The position numbers and the translations under genes were made by a program. DNA of 64,000 bases from JBPOFM01 sp051252455 (GTDB lineage Bacteria > Bacteroidota > Bacteroidia > Flavobacteriales > Flavobacteriaceae), in the NCBI GenBank assembly GCA_051252455.1, contig JBPOFM010000001.1:496001-560000 (forward strand), written 5' to 3'. The notes under the pieces are model-generated. The model had not been told where the DNA came from, ran no database searches, and worked only from the letters and a program-made list of their open reading frames with translations. Positions 1 through 9,437 of this stretch are shown one piece after another. Numbering within the stretch: the first letter of the stretch is position 1; each line of letters opens with the position of its first letter.

Positions 1-1
1 A

Positions 2-1903
2 AATGGTGATTCAAATCAAAAAATTGATAAGGTTAAAATAATGGGAATAGATGAAAATTTAAACATTAATCTACATGTTTGGGATATTAATAGGTTTTTT
101 AGAATTAATGAAACCAATAGTAATCGTGAACCAATTGAAATTAATTTTTCGGATTTTTTGGATAAAGAGCAAGATGGAATACAATGCCTGAAAGTTCCAA
201 ATATTGACGAAATGTATGATTGTTATTTGGCCATTTTACCAGGTCAAGTATTAGCCAATCTATATAAAGAATTTTCAAATGAATTATTAGAAAGCAATGT
301 AAGAGCATTTTTAGGGCAAGCAGGTAAATTCAATAAAGGAATAAGAGATACTATTAGGGAAAAACCACAAATGTTTTTGCCATATAATAATGGAATTACT
401 GCTACAGCCAATGAGGTTGAGACTAAAGTAATAAATGGACAGCTATTTGTAACAAAATTGAATGATTTTCAAATTGTTAATGGTGGGCAAACAACAGCTT
501 CACTTTATCACACTCAAAAAAAGTACAAAGATGCAGATTTATCAAGTATATCTGTTCAAATGAAATTGACCGTTATAAAGGATATTGACCAAAAAAACAT
601 TGAAGTTCCTAATATAGCGAGATATGCAAACAGTCAAAATAAAGTTACAGAATTAGATTTGTCTTCAAATAATCCATATTTTGTTCAGATTGAAAACTTA
701 TCCAGAAAGAAATATGTCATTAATCCAGAAAACAAAAATCAATCTGTTTTGTGGTATTTTGAAAGAGTAAAAGGACAATACAGAGAATCTATAAATAAGC
801 TTACTCCTAGTATGCAGAGAAAGTTTAAAGAACAAAACCCTACCACATTAAAGTTTGTAAAGTCTGACGTAGCAAAATATATTAACCTTTGGGAGCTCAA
901 GCCATTTATAGTATCCAGAGGCTCTCAAAAAAATTTTATTGATTTTATGTTAACCGTTAAATTGCTTGTAGAAAAAAACAATTTGCCTGGTGAAAATTTT
1001 TACAAGAAATTTATTGCAAACGCTATAATTTTTAAAACAGTTGATAAATTATTTGGAAGGAAGAATGTTAATGCAATTGGAGATACAAATTTGAAATCAT
1101 ACTCTGTAGCGTATACTATAGCTTATTACCACTATCTGACAACAAACAGAACTGACCTTTGGAAAATTTACTCTGACCAAAAACTCGATGATTCTATAAT
1201 TAAAACCCTTAAAAAATTATTGGTTTTCGTCTATAATCATTTGACGAAAAGCGCTGTTAATACACTTATTTCTGAATACGCTAAAAGAGAAACTTCTTGG
1301 AAAAAATTACAAGAGGAAAAATACAGTCTTGATTTTGAAAAAATTGATGATTATTTAATATCGGAAAAAGAGTCTATTTTAAGGGCCAAGGAAAAAGAAG
1401 TTGATGATGGTGATTCTGAAAATGAATTATTTATAATAAGCGAAATAAAGAAAAAAGGAATAAAATTTTGGGATGGTTTAAAATTATTTGTCAATAATAA
1501 TCCTATAGACGACCTAAATTATCACGACCTTTTTGATTTAGCAAAAAAAATAAAAGAAAATAAAAATTTAAATTCAAAAGATTGTTATGTAGGAAAAAAG
1601 GGTCTAGAATTCATTTCAAATAACCTTGATAAATTACAAGAGATAAAAGACTTATCAACTTTTGAAGACAAAGAAGTCGTTGAAATCAAGCCTGTTTATG
1701 ATAGGTTAAAATTAATCTCCCCCGATGAATGGAAAAATATTATAGCATTAGGAGATAAGACTAAATTATTTGAATACAAAGAATTATCTAATGTCAAATA
1801 TGTAAGTTCGAAAATATTAAAAAAAGAATCAGTCAAAGAAAGTGCCTTGATAAAGTGTTATGATTCATTAAACAAAATTAAAAAATTTGGAATTAAATTT
1901 TGA
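2..1903 (+). CDS. AIPR-family abortive infection protein, 5'-truncated by the window edge
   Basis: AIPR (abortive infection phage resistance, PF10592) proteins act in anti-phage defence, often beside restriction-type genes. The visible part carries the family's conserved core: FLPYNNGITATA near residue 115 and FQIVNGGQTTASL near residue 150, followed by a long helical Lys/Glu-rich C-terminus. There is an ATG at 41, but the frame is open from base 2 to the left edge and the family usually has about 100 more N-terminal residues, so the true start probably lies outside the window. The gene is very A+T rich: the line at 61-120 has 14 G+C of 60. It converges on the next gene. The family call is firm; that it defends against phage here is inferred from the family. 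Confidence 0.82.
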   Translation, partial: NGDSNQKIDKVKIMGIDENLNINLHVWDINRFFRINETNSNREPIEINFSDFLDKEQDGIQCLKVPNIDEMYDCYLAILPGQVLANLYKEFSNELLESNVRAFLGQAGKFNKGIRDTIREKPQMFLPYNNGITATANEVETKVINGQLFVTKLNDFQIVNGGQTTASLYHTQKKYKDADLSSISVQMKLTVIKDIDQKNIEVPNIARYANSQNKVTELDLSSNNPYFVQIENLSRKKYVINPENKNQSVLWYFERVKGQYRESINKLTPSMQRKFKEQNPTTLKFVKSDVAKYINLWELKPFIVSRGSQKNFIDFMLTVKLLVEKNNLPGENFYKKFIANAIIFKTVDKLFGRKNVNAIGDTNLKSYSVAYTIAYYHYLTTNRTDLWKIYSDQKLDDSIIKTLKKLLVFVYNHLTKSAVNTLISEYAKRETSWKKLQEEKYSLDFEKIDDYLISEKESILRAKEKEVDDGDSENELFIISEIKKKGIKFWDGLKLFVNNNPIDDLNYHDLFDLAKKIKENKNLNSKDCYVGKKGLEFISNNLDKLQEIKDLSTFEDKEVVEIKPVYDRLKLISPDEWKNIIALGDKTKLFEYKELSNVKYVSSKILKKESVKESALIKCYDSLNKIKKFGIKF

Positions 1904-1938
1904 TACAGAAAAATCTATTCTTTTACCAATCAAAGTAT

Positions 1939-2673
1939 TCACTCCACCCCCACAACCCCCAACCCAAACAACCCATCCCCAGGCAACAAATAATTCACCC
2001 CATTCACCTGTTGATAATACGCCACCCGCAATAGCGCAAACCGCACCCCATCGCCATCAGCCAAAGGAGCCGTTTGCAACTCAAAAGTAGTAGCGTCAAA
2101 TTCCCGTTCCAGTTCCAAAAGCGAGCTAGTCTCCGTCACAAACTCCAAGCGTTCAAAATCAAAACGCACCGTCCGCAGCAGCAACCCCATCACATCGGCA
2201 GATTTAGGAATTCCAGCCTCCGCAATATCAAATTGGCTCACAGTAAGTCTGTGTTGCGACCAATCAAAATCAAGCTTCCCATTCAATAACACCGAGCGTT
2301 TTGGCGTAAAGTCAAAATCCTTCAGCAACCGCAGCCCATAAGCAGTCTCCATCCCATAGGCAACCCGTCGTTCACCACGTATAGAAGTTGTATCCAAATC
2401 CTTAATCCGCATCAAAAGCGACTGCAATCGGTAATGCAAGGTGCCATCTTTATAGCCATGAAGCAGCGGCCAAAAGCTCTGTTTAAAAGCTTTATTCACG
2501 ATGGAGGCGGCAGTCATCTCATTAATCTGCTCCTGTATCCGCGGATAATTATGAGCACTGTGGCTATTAAAACCACCACCACTCTCACGAGCCAGCGCTT
2601 CACCCTTTCGGTCATAAAAATTAATCCCTCCAAGGGTTCCCTTCAAACGTACAATACCTGTTTGCCGTGCCAT
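1939..2673 (-). CDS. Conserved flavobacterial hypothetical protein (244 aa)
   Basis: The N-terminus, MARQTGIVRLKGTLGGINFY followed by a basic-acidic stretch and ALARESGGG, matches a Bacteroidota family of roughly 200-250 aa proteins of unknown function that begin MARQxGIxxLKGTxxxIxFY. There is no signal peptide, membrane segment or catalytic motif. The sequence looks soluble and beta-rich, with many alternating hydrophobic stretches. It is clearly richer in G+C than its neighbour: the line at 2101-2160 has 29 G+C of 60, against 14 of 60 in one AIPR line. The two genes therefore differ in composition. A TTTG box 4 nt upstream of the ATG suggests a possible leaderless start. The function is unknown to me; the family match is from memory of sequence form. 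Confidence 0.6.
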   Translation of the reverse strand: MARQTGIVRLKGTLGGINFYDRKGEALARESGGGFNSHSAHNYPRIQEQINEMTAASIVNKAFKQSFWPLLHGYKDGTLHYRLQSLLMRIKDLDTTSIRGERRVAYGMETAYGLRLLKDFDFTPKRSVLLNGKLDFDWSQHRLTVSQFDIAEAGIPKSADVMGLLLRTVRFDFERLEFVTETSSLLELEREFDATTFELQTAPLADGDGVRFALLRVAYYQQVNGVNYLLPGDGLFGLGVVGVE

Positions 2674-3070
2674 AAGTCAAAGATTTAAAGTGATTTATAG
2701 GATTAAAAATATCGAAAAAACCAATTCATCCAGCAGACCCAATCATTTTTTCGATTAACGGCCAACCACTATATACTGACCTTGTGCTGACTTTATGCTG
2801 ACTTTACGCTGAAAATATGCCGACTGAAATTCATATAAACTACCAATAAGACACATACCAACATCACAGTAAATTCCTGCTAGACTCGGAACACTGTCAC
2901 ATGATAACAGTTCACCGCATCCAACCGTTCTGTACTCAAATAACTAACCTCCAGAATCCAGCGCATCGAATCTTTAGACCAGCTCTAACTACCAAGATGA
3001 GCGGGCACTTTTTTACGAATCTCAAATTAAAATAGACGAATTATAATATTAAATAAATTATTAATTTAGT
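2674..3070. other. Gene-poor intergenic stretch
   Basis: About 400 bases with no convincing reading frame. It holds the 11-bp phased repeat at 2774-2828 and, further right, A+T-rich DNA leading into the hairpin at 3071. The stretch 2840-3000 has mixed composition resembling the neighbouring G+C-richer gene. I see no tRNA, integrase site or recognisable remnant there. Confidence 0.5.
2774..2828. repeat. Five degenerate 11-bp direct repeats
   Basis: Five consecutive 11-bp units read TACTGACCTTG, TGCTGACTTTA, TGCTGACTTTA, CGCTGAAAATA and TGCCGACTGAA. The second and third are identical and the others share the xGCTGAC core. The 11-bp spacing is close to one helical turn, so the units face the same side of the DNA. 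They lie between divergent genes. They could be a protein-binding array or a simple slipped repeat. Confidence 0.55.
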
Positions 3071-3118
3071 GCCTTCATAGAGCCCTAGGCAATAACGTCT
3101 AGGCTGAAGGCTTTTTTG
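3071..3118 (+). terminator. Two-step hairpin with T-run directly upstream of a response regulator gene
   Basis: GCCTTCA (3071-3077) pairs with TGAAGGC (3105-3111) and, inside it, CCTAG pairs with CTAGG. Six T residues follow at 3112-3117. This is a good intrinsic terminator shape reading rightward. It ends only 17 bases before the ATG at 3135, and no gene precedes it on the plus strand for over 1 kb. It may be a leader attenuator or the end of an unannotated small RNA. Confidence 0.6.
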
Positions 3119-3134
3119 ATTTAAAATTTACAAA

Positions 3135-3581
3135 ATGGAGGACTTAAAATTACATTTGTTATTGGCCGATGATGATATGGACGACTGTGACTTCTTTCAA
3201 GAAGCATTGGATGAGATTGCGATGCCCCTCGATCTCACAACAGTAAATGATGGCGCCGCATTGATGGACTTTCTATTGGCCAACAATGTCAATCATCCCG
3301 ATGTCATCTTTTTAGACCTCAACATGCCCAGAAAATCGGGTATGGAGTGCATGGTGGAAATTAAATCATCTCCCACGTTAGCACATATCCCCGTCATTAT
3401 CTACTCAACCTCTCTTGATCATCTAATCATCAATCACCTGTTCGATATGGGAGCCCACCGCTACATCCAAAAACCCAACGAATTCTCAAAGTTAAAAGCC
3501 GTCATTAATAGAGCAATCCATCTATTTAGTACCGACACTTTGCAAACCCCTACCAAGGATCAGTTTATATTACAACCTTAA
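3135..3581 (+). CDS. Single-domain response regulator (Rcp1-like receiver)
   Basis: A 148-aa stand-alone receiver domain. The acidic cluster ADDDMDD lies near residues 14-20, the phospho-acceptor is Asp61 in FLDLNMP, Ser/Thr is in IIYSTS and the conserved Lys is in YIQKP. There is no output domain, so it probably relays phosphate or acts by protein contact, as Rcp1-type regulators do next to phytochrome-like kinases. It is followed after 9 nt by a giant PAS histidine kinase whose catalytic core is the SHDLQEPLRK type, and the two are surely co-transcribed. A paralogue with its own kinase lies at 11597. A hairpin directly upstream may regulate it. The kinase pairing is inferred from adjacency. 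Confidence 0.88.
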   Translation: MEDLKLHLLLADDDMDDCDFFQEALDEIAMPLDLTTVNDGAALMDFLLANNVNHPDVIFLDLNMPRKSGMECMVEIKSSPTLAHIPVIIYSTSLDHLIINHLFDMGAHRYIQKPNEFSKLKAVINRAIHLFSTDTLQTPTKDQFILQP

Positions 3582-3590
3582 CCGAAATGT

Positions 3591-6500
3591 ATGAGCAATA
3601 CTAATAAAGCATACAATTTCTTACAAGGTGGCGGAGATATGGGCCAACTTATTAGAAGCACCGACTGGAGTAAAACGCCATTGGGCCCTCCAGATACTTG
3701 GCCACAATCCTTAAAAACAATGGTCGATGTCATGCTCGACAACCCCTTCGGACTGAATATTGTCTGGGGCAAGGACTTTACGCAAATTTATAACGACGCC
3801 TATCGTCCAATATTAGGATCTACCAAGCACCCTCAAGCCTTGGGTTCAAGTGCCAAAGAGACCTGGTCTGAAATCTGGCATATCATAGGCCCTATGTTTG
3901 AGGTTGTTTTGGAGGGAGAGTCCGTTCGCTTTTCAGATATGCTGCTTCAGTTGAACAGGAATGGCTATCTCGAAGACTGCTATTTCGACTTTGCCTATAG
4001 CCCCATTAGACTAGAAAATGGTGAAGTTGGAGGCGCATTGGTTACTGCCATTGAAACAACTACCAAAAAGGAGGCCCAAGATGATCTGATAGAAAGTAAA
4101 GATGAATTGGAATTCGTCATCGAAGCTGCACAACTGGGAATCTTTGATTACAACCCAATGACCAACGAATTCTCTGGAAATGCTAGACTGAAAGATTGGT
4201 TTGGCCTTCCCACAACTGAAGATATCGAGCTCGTAGAAGCAATTAATGCCATATGTGATAAAGATAGAGAGCGTATAACCAAAGCCATTCAAAACGTTTT
4301 AGAATACGAATCTGGCGGAAAGTATGATGTGCGATACACGATTGTAAATGCCATCACCACAAAAGAAACCCACGTACACGCCAAAGGTCGGGTATGGTTT
4401 AACGATGATCAACAAGCCTACCGTTTTACCGGAACTTTAGAAGATATTACAGAACAAACCATTGCAAACAAAAAATCTAAAGAAACAGAGCAGCATATCC
4501 AGACCATGGTCCTGGAGTCGCCCGTGGGAATATGTGTCTTGGACGCAGAAACACTAGTAGGCGAAATAGTCAACGATAGCTATCTAGAAATAACTGGGAG
4601 GACAAGAGAAGCCATCGTAGGCCACTACTATTGGGATACGTTTGCAGAAGCTAAATCTTTATATCAAGATGCCATGCAGAAGGTTATAGAGACTGGTGAA
4701 GTCTTCTATGAAAAGGATGCCGAAGTGATGTTGCTCCGCCATGGCAAGGAAGAGATTATATACGTAACCTTTTCCTACGCCCCTCTTACCGATGAAAATA
4801 ATAAAGTCGTTAAAATAGCGGTATGGGCATTTGACAATAGCTCCCAAGTGGAGGCACGCAAAACCATAACCGTCAGCGAAACGAATTTAAGATTGATGAT
4901 TCTCCAGGCCCCTGTCGCCATTGCGATCTTCCGAGGAGCTGATTATCAAATAGAAATAGCCAATAAATTCGCACTACAATTATGGGGTCGTACAGAACAA
5001 CAGGTTCTTAACATTCCACTGTTTGAAGCCATGCCCGAATTGCTATCTCAAGGCTTTAAAGACTTTTTGGATGACGTATCTAAAACAGGCAATCGATTTG
5101 CCACACACGAAATGCCTGTTAATATTGTACGAAACGACAGTTTAGAAATTGTCTATATCAACTTTTCCTTTGAAGCACTATACGACGAAGATGGCGTCAT
5201 CAACGGCATTATGGCCATCGGAATAGATGTGACATCTCAAGTAGAATCGAGAAAAAAAATAGAAGAGAGTGAGCAAAGTATACGTGCATTGGTAGAGAGT
5301 GCACCTTTCCCTATAGGTGTTTTTACTGGTGAAAATATGCGAATCACTCTTGCCAACCAATCTATTATGAATGCTTGGGGCAAAGGAAATGATGTGGTCG
5401 GCAAACTGTATACTGATATTTTACCCGAATTAGGAAATCAACACATATTTGAACAGATACGAGAAGTTCTCTACACGGGGATTCCTTTTCATGCCAAGAA
5501 CCAAAAAGTGGATATCGCGATGGATGGGCAACTAAAAACTTTTTTCTACAACTATAGTTTTACGCCTCTCATGGATACTTCTGGAAATACATTCGCAGTG
5601 ATGAATACCGCAGCGGATCTTACTGAATTGCATGAAGCAAAACACAAAGTGGAAGAAAGTGAGAAGCGATTCAGGGATTCTGTAAAGCAAGCGCCATTTG
5701 GCATTGCAATAGTTAGAGGACCGGAGCATATTGTAGAAATGGCTAACGAAAATTATTTGTTATTGGTGGATAGATCTGAAGCAGAATTTTTGAATAAACC
5801 TCTGTTTGAAAGCCTGCCTGAAGTCGAGGAAACCATAGCTCCAATCATTGCCGATATTTATAAAACGGGCGATGCTTTTTATGGCTATGAATTTCCAGTG
5901 GCTATAAAACGACATGGGAAGACAGAAACAAGCTATTTCAATTTTGTGTATCATCCATTAGAAGAAAATAATGTCATCACAGGCGTTATGGCGGTCGCCA
6001 CCGAAGTCACAGCAACCGTTGAAGCAAAGCACCTTATTGTAGAAAATGAGGAAAAGTTGAAACTCATCATCGAAGCTAGTGAACTTGGTGTTTACGACGT
6101 TAACTTAAAATCAGGTGAGTTAGTTGCATCCGATCGTTGCCACGAGATTTTAGGGTTTCCTAACGAGCGAAATTTAAGACGTGAAAACATCATCATCAAT
6201 CTTCATCCCGACGATTTAAATACTAGAAAAATAGCTTTAGAAAAGGCTTATAAATCTGGTAGTTTACATTATCAGTCCAGAGTCATTTGGAAGGATCAAA
6301 CAATTCATTGGATGGATACCAAAGGAAAACTGTTCTATGATGCGAACAATGAGCCCGAACGTATTTTAGGAACTATAAGAGACATCACGGAAGAGCGAAA
6401 TTTCCACCAAGAGCTATTGGAAAGAGAACAAAAGTTTCGCTTGTTGGCAGACTCCATGCCACAATTCATATGGACTTCGGATCCAGAAGGAAAATTAAAC

Positions 6501-7568
6501 TATTTTAATAAATCTGTTTTTGAATATTCGGGATTTACATCTGATGACATTGAGACGGATGGATGGATACAAATAGTGCACCCAGAGGATCGTGAAGAGA
6601 ATATTGAACAATGGATCCATGCCATCACCACTGGCACTGATTTTCTATTGGAACACCGCTTCCGTAAACATACCGGAGAATACCGTTGGCAGTTGAGTAG
6701 AGCAATTCCACAGAGAGATAAAGAAGGTGTCATAAAAATGTGGGTTGGAACGAGTACCGATATTCAAGATCAAAAAATGTTCACGACAGAACTGGAAAAA
6801 ATGGTGCAGCAGCGGACCACTGAACTAGAACAAACAAATTTAGACCTTGAAAAAATGAATAAGGAGCTTCAATCTTTTGTGTATATCTCCAGTCATGATT
6901 TGCAGGAACCGCTGCGAAAAATTCAAACATTTGCATCTCGTATCAACGAAACAGAATACGAAACGCTGTCGGATACTGCAAAAAGATACTTTTCTAGGAT
7001 GCAGAATTCCGCACATAGAATGCAAAATCTGATTCAGGATTTGATTTCCTATTCCAGAACAAGTGTTCAGGATAACCAATTTGATATCGTAGACCTACAA
7101 GAAATAATTGATGATGTAAAAGAAACTTTAAGTGAGGAATTGGAGCAAAATGAAGTGATCTTTAAGTTATCTAATATTCAAAAAGTACGGATGATAACGG
7201 TACAGTTCAAACAAGTCATTTTGAATTTGATGACGAATTCCATTAAATTCTCTAAAATTAACCAACCAATTATAATTGAGATTGACTGTAAACTGGTAGA
7301 AGGCAAAAAAACTGGAATAGAAGCTCTGGTAAATGATAAAAATTATTGCCTCATTCGTTTTTCAGATAATGGCATTGGATTTGAACCCCAATACACCGAA
7401 AAAATATTTGACGTATTTCAACGCCTTCATAGCCGAGATGATTATTCTGGTACAGGTATTGGACTTGCCATCGTCAAAAGAATTGTTGAAAATCATGAAG
7501 GTATTATTTCAGCAAGTAGCAGTCCCAATGAGGGTGCAATCTTTGATATCTATATGCCCTACGATTAA
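3591..7568 (+). CDS. Multi-PAS sensor histidine kinase (1325 aa)
   Basis: A soluble kinase with no membrane segment. I count about eight PAS-type modules, roughly 130 residues each, from residue 20 to 1070. Each ends in a helical linker such as TSQVESRKK or TEERNF. A short coiled coil and a HisKA domain follow, with the phospho-accepting His1102 in SSHDLQEPLRK. The ATPase domain has the N box (NLMTNSIKFSK), G1 (DNGIGFEP) and G2 (GTGIGLAIVK). This is the phytochrome-like kinase class that pairs with single-domain receivers, matching the regulator 9 nt upstream. The PAS signals are unknown; no chromophore or haem ligand stands out. The ATG at 3591 is preferred because it directly follows the upstream gene. 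Confidence 0.9.
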   Translation: MSNTNKAYNFLQGGGDMGQLIRSTDWSKTPLGPPDTWPQSLKTMVDVMLDNPFGLNIVWGKDFTQIYNDAYRPILGSTKHPQALGSSAKETWSEIWHIIGPMFEVVLEGESVRFSDMLLQLNRNGYLEDCYFDFAYSPIRLENGEVGGALVTAIETTTKKEAQDDLIESKDELEFVIEAAQLGIFDYNPMTNEFSGNARLKDWFGLPTTEDIELVEAINAICDKDRERITKAIQNVLEYESGGKYDVRYTIVNAITTKETHVHAKGRVWFNDDQQAYRFTGTLEDITEQTIANKKSKETEQHIQTMVLESPVGICVLDAETLVGEIVNDSYLEITGRTREAIVGHYYWDTFAEAKSLYQDAMQKVIETGEVFYEKDAEVMLLRHGKEEIIYVTFSYAPLTDENNKVVKIAVWAFDNSSQVEARKTITVSETNLRLMILQAPVAIAIFRGADYQIEIANKFALQLWGRTEQQVLNIPLFEAMPELLSQGFKDFLDDVSKTGNRFATHEMPVNIVRNDSLEIVYINFSFEALYDEDGVINGIMAIGIDVTSQVESRKKIEESEQSIRALVESAPFPIGVFTGENMRITLANQSIMNAWGKGNDVVGKLYTDILPELGNQHIFEQIREVLYTGIPFHAKNQKVDIAMDGQLKTFFYNYSFTPLMDTSGNTFAVMNTAADLTELHEAKHKVEESEKRFRDSVKQAPFGIAIVRGPEHIVEMANENYLLLVDRSEAEFLNKPLFESLPEVEETIAPIIADIYKTGDAFYGYEFPVAIKRHGKTETSYFNFVYHPLEENNVITGVMAVATEVTATVEAKHLIVENEEKLKLIIEASELGVYDVNLKSGELVASDRCHEILGFPNERNLRRENIIINLHPDDLNTRKIALEKAYKSGSLHYQSRVIWKDQTIHWMDTKGKLFYDANNEPERILGTIRDITEERNFHQELLEREQKFRLLADSMPQFIWTSDPEGKLNYFNKSVFEYSGFTSDDIETDGWIQIVHPEDREENIEQWIHAITTGTDFLLEHRFRKHTGEYRWQLSRAIPQRDKEGVIKMWVGTSTDIQDQKMFTTELEKMVQQRTTELEQTNLDLEKMNKELQSFVYISSHDLQEPLRKIQTFASRINETEYETLSDTAKRYFSRMQNSAHRMQNLIQDLISYSRTSVQDNQFDIVDLQEIIDDVKETLSEELEQNEVIFKLSNIQKVRMITVQFKQVILNLMTNSIKFSKINQPIIIEIDCKLVEGKKTGIEALVNDKNYCLIRFSDNGIGFEPQYTEKIFDVFQRLHSRDDYSGTGIGLAIVKRIVENHEGIISASSSPNEGAIFDIYMPYD

Positions 7569-7605
7569 TGACAGTTAAAAACATTAACTAACATCATCTG
7601 TTACT

Positions 7606-7650
7606 AAAAAAGAGAGTCGCCATAATAAATTATATGCGACTCTCTTTTTT
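7606..7650. terminator. Bidirectional intrinsic terminator
   Basis: A perfect 15-bp inverted repeat, AAAAAAGAGAGTCGC at 7606-7620 and its complement at 7636-7650, with a 15-nt A+T-rich loop. It has A and T tracts on both sides, so it can end both converging genes: the kinase on the left and the glycosyltransferase on the right. Confidence 0.9.
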
Positions 7651-7672
7651 TATCAGTTCAATTAGCTGTTAA

Positions 7673-9100
7673 CTATGCGGCCAATTGTTTTTGTGGCAAT
7701 TCTCTTGTCAACCAACCACTTCTACTCGCAGTCGCAATCGCATATGGTGTAATCCAGAACAAGCCGAAGGTGTATAGAATGCTATATGAGTAGGCCCAGA
7801 ACGACTGTTTAAGTTTATATCTTTTAGCATAAAACAAAACAGAAAAACTAGACATAACCAATATACTTGCTAAAGTTGAGCTTAAAAACAATACAGGGTG
7901 TGTCGCTACAAAAAATAACATCAATAGGATAAATGGATAGCTCATGATAATTTCAATGGATTGGCTAATGAACAATAAGCGCGTTCCGAATTTGTTCCCC
8001 TTCCTAAAATCGGTAAACACATATTTGGCCATAGCTATACTTTCGCGTACGTTGCTTCGTCCCCATCGAATGAACATCTTATAGAGTCCCGTATACTTTT
8101 CTGGAACATTGGTGTAGGCAAAGGCGTTACTTTGAAACATCACATGATAACCTTGCTTTAAGATCATATTGGTCATCGCTCTGTCTTCACCAATATCTGA
8201 TGGAGTTCCCATAAAAGTTTGGTTGATCCACTCCTCTAAACAAGCAAAAACAGCATCACTACGATAGGCAGCCAAAGCACCTGGAGTACACATTACCGAA
8301 TTCAATTGACTTTCTGCAGACCGTACAAACTCAAAACTCAAGACAAAACTAACGTCGAGCATTTTTGGCAGTAAGGCCTGTTCTGTGTTTAATACTCTAA
8401 TATTCCCGGCAACGGCTCCACAGTTCTCATTGGTAATGAAAGGACTTACTAAATTGCGTAAGGTTTCTGCCGTTACTATAGAATCACTATCTACCGTCAC
8501 AAAGATATCTCCTGTACCGAGGTTAAACCCACGGTAGAGCGCATGACGCTTTCCTTTATTTTTAGGTTGCTGATAAATTGCCAATCGATCTCCCAACACT
8601 TTCTTGGCTTCCTGCATCCAGTACCATGTATCATCTTTACTACCATCATCGATGGATAGCAATTGTAATTTCGAATGAGGATAACTGCTTTCTGCCAAAC
8701 TCATCAACGTATCGTAGACTTGCTTTCCCTCATTATACGCTGGTACAATGACTGTGCAGGTCGGTAATTCTTCATCAGACACTGACGCTACCGATTTATA
8801 TCTAAAATATAAGACTAATGTATAAATAAACATCCCAGCCTTATACAAAAATAAGGCCGCAGCAATACCTGCAATGGTTAAACCCCAAGTGGAATTAATT
8901 CTTTCTGCACGCCATTCTGTAAAATCATGTTGCAATGCCCAGACGAACATAACACCAATAATCATTAGTAAAAAGGTACTTCCTAGCACGAGAAAGCTCC
9001 AGTCATTTGTGGCCTTTGTTATCTTTGTGTCTTCAGGTAATAATATGGGATTCTCTATAGTGAGACTTGGGTCGTGTTGGTTTTTTGGTGGTGTTTGCAT
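7673..9100 (-). CDS. Processive GT2 glycosyltransferase (polysaccharide synthase type)
   Basis: A 475-aa membrane glycosyltransferase that probably polymerises a beta-linked surface polysaccharide. Two membrane helices lie near residues 33-52 and 75-95. The GT2 domain follows, with VIVPAYNEG, SIDDGSKDDTW, a VDSDS metal-binding motif, TPGALAAYR, GEDRAMT as the catalytic acidic motif, and IRWGRSNVRES, the (Q/R)xxRW-type signature of processive synthases. Several C-terminal helices form the channel. It resembles hyaluronan- and PNAG-synthase-like enzymes, but the product cannot be read from the sequence. No partner polymerisation gene adjoins it. It lies between two signalling modules, which could regulate it; that is conjecture. 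Confidence 0.88.
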   Translation of the reverse strand: MQTPPKNQHDPSLTIENPILLPEDTKITKATNDWSFLVLGSTFLLMIIGVMFVWALQHDFTEWRAERINSTWGLTIAGIAAALFLYKAGMFIYTLVLYFRYKSVASVSDEELPTCTVIVPAYNEGKQVYDTLMSLAESSYPHSKLQLLSIDDGSKDDTWYWMQEAKKVLGDRLAIYQQPKNKGKRHALYRGFNLGTGDIFVTVDSDSIVTAETLRNLVSPFITNENCGAVAGNIRVLNTEQALLPKMLDVSFVLSFEFVRSAESQLNSVMCTPGALAAYRSDAVFACLEEWINQTFMGTPSDIGEDRAMTNMILKQGYHVMFQSNAFAYTNVPEKYTGLYKMFIRWGRSNVRESIAMAKYVFTDFRKGNKFGTRLLFISQSIEIIMSYPFILLMLFFVATHPVLFLSSTLASILVMSSFSVLFYAKRYKLKQSFWAYSYSILYTFGLFWITPYAIATASRSGWLTRELPQKQLAA

Positions 9101-9437
9101 AATTATATATTGCTATGTTTTTTTGTTTTTATGTTTCTGTATGGTATCATTAGATACGTGCGCTTGAATGTTATTGGACGATGGAATTTGCAACTTTGGC
9201 AATTATTTAACATTGACAAAAATTGAACACAGATTATTCTAGCCTCTAATTCCACACTATATATTTAACTATTAAAAAGATGAGTATGCTATATTCATAT
9301 TTAAAGTTTAAGCTATTGGAAGCTCTGTTAACATATCTTAAGATTCAGTGTTAAGCTATTACCAACTAACATTTTATTAAGACATCTAATGGAAATTGTT
9401 TAGTAATTTTATGATATAACTTTAAAAACAAACCATT
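9101..9437. other. Divergent promoter region
   Basis: 337 bases between the minus-strand glycosyltransferase and the plus-strand DUF2383 gene. It is A+T rich with no reading frame above about 30 codons that looks real. It should hold both promoters. A TAACTTTAAAAAC stretch about 20 nt before the right-hand gene may be part of one, but I could not fix a complete -33/-7 pair. Confidence 0.4.

Noticed and set aside
1887..2688. Plus-strand open frames over the 244-aa minus-strand gene
   Set aside because: They are proline- and histidine-rich shadows; the minus-strand frame has a recognisable family N-terminus.
9399..9437. A fourth copy of the 30-bp-spaced promoter block before the DUF2383 gene
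   Set aside because: CTAAC and an AAGA stretch are present, but the spacing and the TTTG box do not match.
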